NCBI GenBank assembly: GCA_029204225.1
Contig: CM055110.1
Location: 45,067,494-45,131,493 of the forward strand
Length of the DNA: 64,000 nt
Source of the DNA: Diphasiastrum complanatum
Taxonomy: Eukaryota; Streptophyta; Lycopodiopsida; Lycopodiales; Lycopodiaceae
Reading direction: 5' to 3'
Below the pieces are notes generated by a model. It was not told the origin of the DNA. It saw only the letters and a list, made by a program, of their open reading frames with translations, and made no database searches. A program made the translations under genes and the position numbers. Each line of letters starts with the position of its first letter. Position 1 is the stretch's first letter. Shown here in pieces: positions 59,836-64,000 of this stretch.

Positions 59836-60843
59836 TTAATCAAGTTGGTCGCTAAAAATTGATGGTGCTACCTCCTCAGACTTAGTGGCCTTCCCAAGAC
59901 TCACCTGCCTATCACTCTCTTGCATCCACTTTTTTCTAGGGGGGTCTGCTCGTAACTCACTTTGGGTTATCGTCAGTACGCTCGCCCTAGCCTCTTTGGG
60001 TATGCTTGGGTTTTTGAAATGTGTAGGGGGCTTGTTGTCGTTGGTCTCAGCTTGTCTATCCCGAGGGGTGTCATCATGATGCTTAGTCCATAGGTGTATA
60101 TTTCTGTCAGTTTGTATTTCATGATTAACTAGCCCATAACTTTGTACTAGATCTGACCCATCCCCTTGTGTGCAACCACGGTCCTCTAAACAATCAAGTC
60201 CTTCTTGAGACATCTCAAGATCGATCGACATTCTATCCTTATCACATTCTGATTTGGATAATTCTGAGGGTATAACATTTTCATCTGTTTCATATCCTGT
60301 ATTATAGGCATTTCTGTTCTCATAGTGCCACTCTTGTGTACTAGAAGGACTGATATAACTTTTAGCCCCTTGGTTTCGAGTGTGACAATTCGGCATCACA
60401 CTATCCCTCTCACGTGTGTATTGTGGTCTTGGTCTTGGGGGTTCAGATGTATGATGTAGGTCTCTCATGATATTCAACTCACCCCCTCTTGTCTGTCGAC
60501 TACTATCTAGGATTGGATTTCTCCTTGCTTGACAACTAGATGTAGTAACATAAGTAGCTTCAATAATCATGGCTCTAGATATCGCCTCTTCAAAAGAGGA
60601 GACTCCAGATTGGCGTACCACTAATTGTATATTCGGTTGTAAGTCCCTTAGAAAAAAAGTGAGTATCAATTGAGATGATACCTCAGTTGCTAGCCCTATG
60701 TTCAATTTGCGAATGAGGTCCTTGAGTCGCCTGACATATAGGCGTACTGATTCTCCCGATTCTTGTTGTATTGTGGTCAGAGTGAACATTAGGCTATCAA
60801 CATTGTATTTGGGTCCGAACTCTGATAAAAACAATCGAAACAA
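59836..60843 (-). pseudogene. Gypsy gag C-terminal part (335-aa frame)
   Basis: The start of this frame is the second half of the retrotransposon gag domain: FLSEFGPKYNVDSLMFTLTT, then QESGESVRLYVRRLKDLIRK and a SFEEAISRAMIIEA helix. A long polar, Arg/Ser/Asp-rich tail without a CCHC knuckle follows and ends in PSIFSDQLD. In the same frame upstream of the Met, TTWEKLFRLF supplies the conserved Trp, so the gene is joined to 60797-61276 by a frameshift near 60870 and the Met at 60843 is internal. Confidence 0.75.
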
Positions 60844-61276
60844 TTTCTCCCATGTGGTGTGGAAGCTTTGGGTAGATTATATACCATCGCCTAGCTTCTC
60901 CTATGAGAGTTGTGGAAAATGGCATCATTCTATGCACAGGATTCACAACCGCGTTAACAACCATTAGTGTCTCAAAATCTGCAAGATGCTCATGGGCATC
61001 TTCATCATTGTTTCCATGGAAATGCGGTAATGAGCCTACTATACTAGGTACCCTCTCGATGTCATCCGAGACAACTACTGGCTGAGTGATTCTTCGTGTC
61101 ATTGGTGTGATAGATAGAGGGCTAGGTGTTTGCACAGTCGGTTGAGTTTGAGCTCGATGGTCATCTTCAACTAAAATTTCTTCTTCCATGTTCTGGTTAG
61201 TGTGATCCTCGAGGCCCATGTTTGGCTCAACTTTACTTTCTACCATTGGTCCCTTTTCTAGATAGTATATCATCAT
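60797..61276 (-). pseudogene. Gypsy gag N-terminal part
   Basis: Contains GSLPHFHGNNDEDAHEHLADFETL and LIGEARRWYIIYPKLP, matching the P.F.G...EDA..HL..FE and L.G.A..WY..LP segments of plant gypsy gag. An acidic, proline-containing N-terminal extension (MEEEILVEDDHRAQTQPT) precedes it. Frameshifts join it to 59836-60843 and to 61233-61697. Confidence 0.75.
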
Positions 61277-61697
61277 CCATCATCTCTTCATCATTTTTTT
61301 CTTCATCACCTGCCACCGCACTGGGCTCTAGTTCAACTTCACCTTCAGATATAGTCTCCCACTTAGATATATCACTGTAGCTCTCAACTAGATTAGATGT
61401 CTCACCATCACTATCATATCGAGTTGAGCATTCCTCCAATTCTACTTCTAATGGGATGTCATCTATTTGGATATCTGAAGGTGTTTCCCATTCTTGTAGT
61501 GAGAGTGCTATTGCTATTTGCAGATCAATAGTACTATCTTCTTGATCTTCAAGAAGAGTTGGCATTGTGTGTTCTTGTGGTAACTGCGCTTGAGTTTCAA
61601 TAGTTTTCAAGGGTAGGAGAGGTGGATCTCTTGTCGCACTCCTTCCACTATTTGTGGTTGGGCTTGGTTCTCTAGGCAGTAGACTAGTTTCATGCAA
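61233..61697 (-). pseudogene. Acidic pre-gag segment with UIM-like motif
   Basis: A 154-residue frame upstream of gag. Residues around LEDQEDSTIDLQIAIALSLQE fit the ubiquitin-interacting motif pattern of an acidic patch, then L-x-x-A-x-x-x-S-x-x-E. The remainder is strongly acidic (VELEECSTRYDSDGETSN; DEEKNDEEMMDDDIL). The frame overlaps the gag frame and probably was continuous with it before a one-base shift near 61260. I know of no standard gag domain here. Confidence 0.45.
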
Positions 61698-61747
61698 TGA
61701 AATTTCTATAGCCAGCTCTAGCTCTGCGTATGAGAATCCATCTAGAT

Positions 61748-61972
61748 CTAATTGTGGGTCCTCAACTGGTTGTGGGGGCCAAGCTGTGATTTGATCAAGA
61801 GATATTCTATTATGACGTGTTTCTCCTCATAGTCTAAGTCCGTTGGAATAATATTGTCTTTTTCAACCACATCCTGATCAAAGATTTCGAAAAATGTGTT
61901 GATGGTCTCGGCATGGTCCTCTTTGGTCACCATTTCGGACATATCTATTGTCTTATCAGGCATGCATAGCAT
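61748..61972 (-). pseudogene. Further pre-gag coding fragment
   Basis: A 74-residue acidic frame (NTFFEIFDQDVVEKDNIIPTD) between the PBS-proximal frame and the UIM-like segment. It has no recognised domain and is grouped with the element by strand, position and composition. Confidence 0.3.
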
Positions 61973-62094
61973 CTTTTCATCCTATAATTCTAGAGGGGGC
62001 ATCTCAGGATCATAGATAGGATCTACCGAATACAAGGTAGTAGTCTCATAGGATTCCTCCTGTGGGTACTCGTCGGGTATAACATCAACATATC

Positions 62095-62376
62095 CTATAC
62101 TCTCATCATCATTGATGGGCTGATATAGGCTTGTGTCTCATCTATGGATATTCGGTCAATATCAAGTGATGTACTTGGTTGATCAAAAGATAGGTCACTC
62201 CATCCACTTATTGATGGCTCACTAATCACACTAGTGGGTTGCTCATTCCCATCCTCTACTGGGCCAAACAACCAAGTTCTGAAATTCCTAAAGATGACAT
62301 CCGGTTTACTAGGTGATGCGTACACAACATCTACACCTATGTATCCAAAATACTCGTACATCATGCCCTCATCCAT
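62095..62376 (-). pseudogene. First coding fragment after the PBS-like site
   Basis: A 93-residue frame (MDEGMMYEYFGYIGVDVVYA, then TWLFGPVEDGN) begins about 240 bases inside the element. It matches no domain I know. In Ogre/Tat-like elements an ORF of unknown function precedes gag, which would fit this position. Confidence 0.35.
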
Positions 62377-62611
62377 GGCTCTTTCTATGTGATGATCATT
62401 TTTGGCTAGTCTAAACTTTTGATCGATCAGTGTTAGGTCTCTAGTGTTTGGGAGGTGATTGTCCTAACTGTTGGGTCACCTAGACTTCCGATTAATGTGT
62501 ATCATAAGAGTTTCCATAATGCAACTAAGAATTCTATCATCTTGAGGTAAGAAGCCCTCATCAGATATGATAGGGGTGTGTATGGTCCTCTAATCAAAAC
62601 GACCTCAAATT

Positions 62612-62634
62612 TCATCTCCCGGCAGACGCACCAA
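62612..62634 (-). other. PBS-like site of the gypsy-like element
   Basis: On the minus strand ...CCCTATCA is followed by TTGGTGCGTCTGCCGGGAG, similar to the TTGGCGCCGTTGCCGGGGA-type PBS common in plant Athila/Tat elements with a few differences. The CA directly before it gives the LTR end. Confidence 0.5.
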
Positions 62635-64000
62635 TGATAGGGAAAAATTTCCGATGGGGGATTGGTCTCGCCAGGAAGCCCTACAAGGGAAGGGCCCACA
62701 CTGCCCTTACGTGAGTGATTGGAGAATGCCACTTCCAATCCCGAGGGCCGTCTCAATCACCCCATGCTCCCCAGCCGATGAGGGTTTTCCAAACCCCCAG
62801 AGGCACGGCTGCAAGGAGGTTTAATAGCATTCTTGATCGTATTGATCTTGTCTTTCCATATCATATCTCTAGGTGAGGGTGATAATCCTAGCTCCCTGGC
62901 TTCCCTCCCCTAGCTCTTTCCATGTAGTGTGAACACGTTCCTTAGGAGTTTAGGATCTTAAATCAATCATATGATTGTGAGTGGTAAAGAGGGTGCTGCT
63001 TACAATTTTCGTAACATGTATTTGAGCACTCAATCAACAACTTTAAGACACATGAAATGAAGCTAGTACACATACACCAAATAGGATGTCATCTCTTTGT
63101 TACTTGTCGTGCAACGTGGGGGTGCCAGTTATACACACCGCCTTGTTTGATAGGCGGTGGTATTTTGCCAAACGTCAGGCCTAGGTATTTCGCTAGGCAG
63201 TTCCAACGATGGAGGTGACTATGATGACCCCTAACCGAGGTGGTGTATTTCAACCATGCACGGTGACGGCCCGCTCTTTTGTTTCAAAGAGATCGGGTCA
63301 CTAACTTACTCATACGAAGAAATCGCTAATATCAAGACTAACTTTGCAACTGAACACCATATACTCAGAACACTCGATCTTCTATAATCATGAGTCTAAG
63401 ATAATAAAATGTAATTAGCATACCCAACGGCTTACTCACCAATAGGTAGAACCATATCAACACAACAATGTTACACAACCGGAATTGTATACTACCCTGC
63501 CCAAACTCAATCAAAGTTATGCTCTGTTAATGATACTAGCAATATACAAAGCATAAAAATCGAGTCTCATAATCCAAGGATCACAAATGAACGGGTTATT
63601 CAAACCATGCTTAAAAAGTTGAGAAATATGCCTTATGTGAGGAAAGGGAACCGGTGGTGTTGCGGAAGCCCCAAGTCATGAGTTCCCACTTGTCCTTCAG
63701 GGCTTGGACCGGCGTTCTTCGAGTTGGGTGGCCTTATAGGGACTTACTTCAAGCCTAGTAGCGTGGCTTGATTCCAAATTCGAGCATGCATGATATATCC
63801 GGTAACCCACGATCCACCCTTAGGCTCACTTTTTATCCACTAAACGATCTATATAGGGTTCTGGAATGAAGACCCAACAGGCCTGCTGCCAACAGTAGCC
63901 AAGCATTCTATAATGAGGTCGTGTTGATTGTCAGCCTCGCAACAGCGTTCAGATACAAGCGACAATCAAGCGTTTCGCCCATCATCGATATAAAGGTAAG
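62635..64000 (-). repeat. Putative 5' LTR, running off the window
   Basis: The plus strand begins TGATAGGGAAAAATTTCC at the PBS junction. No coding sequence was recognised through the end of the window. A CCTATATAGA TATA-like sequence (minus strand) lies near 63850. The outer LTR boundary and target-site duplication are not visible, and no second copy lies in the window. A short frame at 62502-62756 crosses the PBS junction and is not considered a gene. Confidence 0.45.

Larger units (their letters stand above)
58640..62634 (-). mobile_element. Large gypsy-like element, gag plus extra coding region
   Basis: Minus strand. A TG...CA LTR end and PBS-like site lie at 62635/62634, then about 1.2 kb of broken coding sequence, a gag gene (about 61276-59836) and another 0.6 kb of coding sequence. 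No protease, RT or integrase motif was found before the element fades near 58640. Extra coding sequence upstream of gag is a known trait of Ogre/Tat-type plant gypsy elements, but the assignment here is only by architecture. Confidence 0.6.

Noticed and set aside
59836-60843. Host gene interpretation of the 335-aa frame
   Set aside because: The gag signature (GPKYNVDSLMFTL, ESVRLYVRRLKDL) and the neighbouring PBS and LTR end identify it as retroelement gag.

Overview
The window comes from a plant nuclear genome, almost certainly a seed plant and probably an angiosperm. The evidence is an intact LONELY GUY (LOG) cytokinin-activating gene with seven exons, a SAUR-like auxin-response gene, plant-type Ty1/copia and Ty3/gypsy LTR retrotransposons, and very long (GA)n, (AT)n and (AC)n microsatellites. 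It is a repeat-rich intergenic landscape with two convincing host genes. I found no rRNA gene, tRNA gene, CRISPR array or prokaryotic-type operon, and I cannot name the species.

Layout. 1-1070 holds the 3' end of a copia element and its LTR. 1085-7666 is a decayed gypsy element on the minus strand, with gag, zinc knuckle, protease, a leader containing a ~25-bp minisatellite, a PBS-like site and a 5' LTR. It is interrupted by a fold-back TIR transposon (1678-2520). 7667-11845 is AT-rich DNA without a recognised gene. 11846-13267 is the upstream region of LOG, with a ~100-bp minisatellite, a small poly(A)-tailed insertion, an inverted repeat, and a pyrimidine-rich 5'UTR with two small uORFs. 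13268-17299 is LOG on the plus strand. 17300-24240 has no gene I can defend; it holds microsatellites, short tandem repeats and a GC-rich palindrome cluster. 24241-26087 is a gypsy gag-protease remnant next to two more members of the fold-back family. 26130-28830 is a 2.7-kb tract saturated with TTGGTACT-like motifs.

33880-37196 is a degenerate minus-strand copia. 38425-43148 is a plus-strand, copia-like, apparently non-autonomous LTR element carrying an unrecognised 430-aa ORF. 43149-44404 and 44890-47174 are two further minus-strand copia fragments; the second has an intact D,D35E integrase. 48900-50206 is a pseudogene resembling the eukaryotic DUF7869 family. 51651-52454 is the SAUR-like gene on the minus strand, for which I propose two exons. 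56287-58590 is a copia 3' end interrupted by an internally deleted gypsy element. 58640-64000 is a large minus-strand gypsy-like element with gag and extra acidic coding sequence, one part carrying a ubiquitin-interacting-motif-like peptide. Its 5' LTR runs off the window.

The two host genes act in hormone pathways: LOG releases active cytokinin from its nucleotide, and SAUR proteins are auxin-response effectors. They are about 34 kb apart on opposite strands, and nothing suggests co-regulation. Everything else is mobile DNA in various stages of decay. Nested insertions give a partial relative order: the fold-back transposons postdate the gypsy elements they interrupt, and the small gypsy at 57446-58590 postdates the copia it split.
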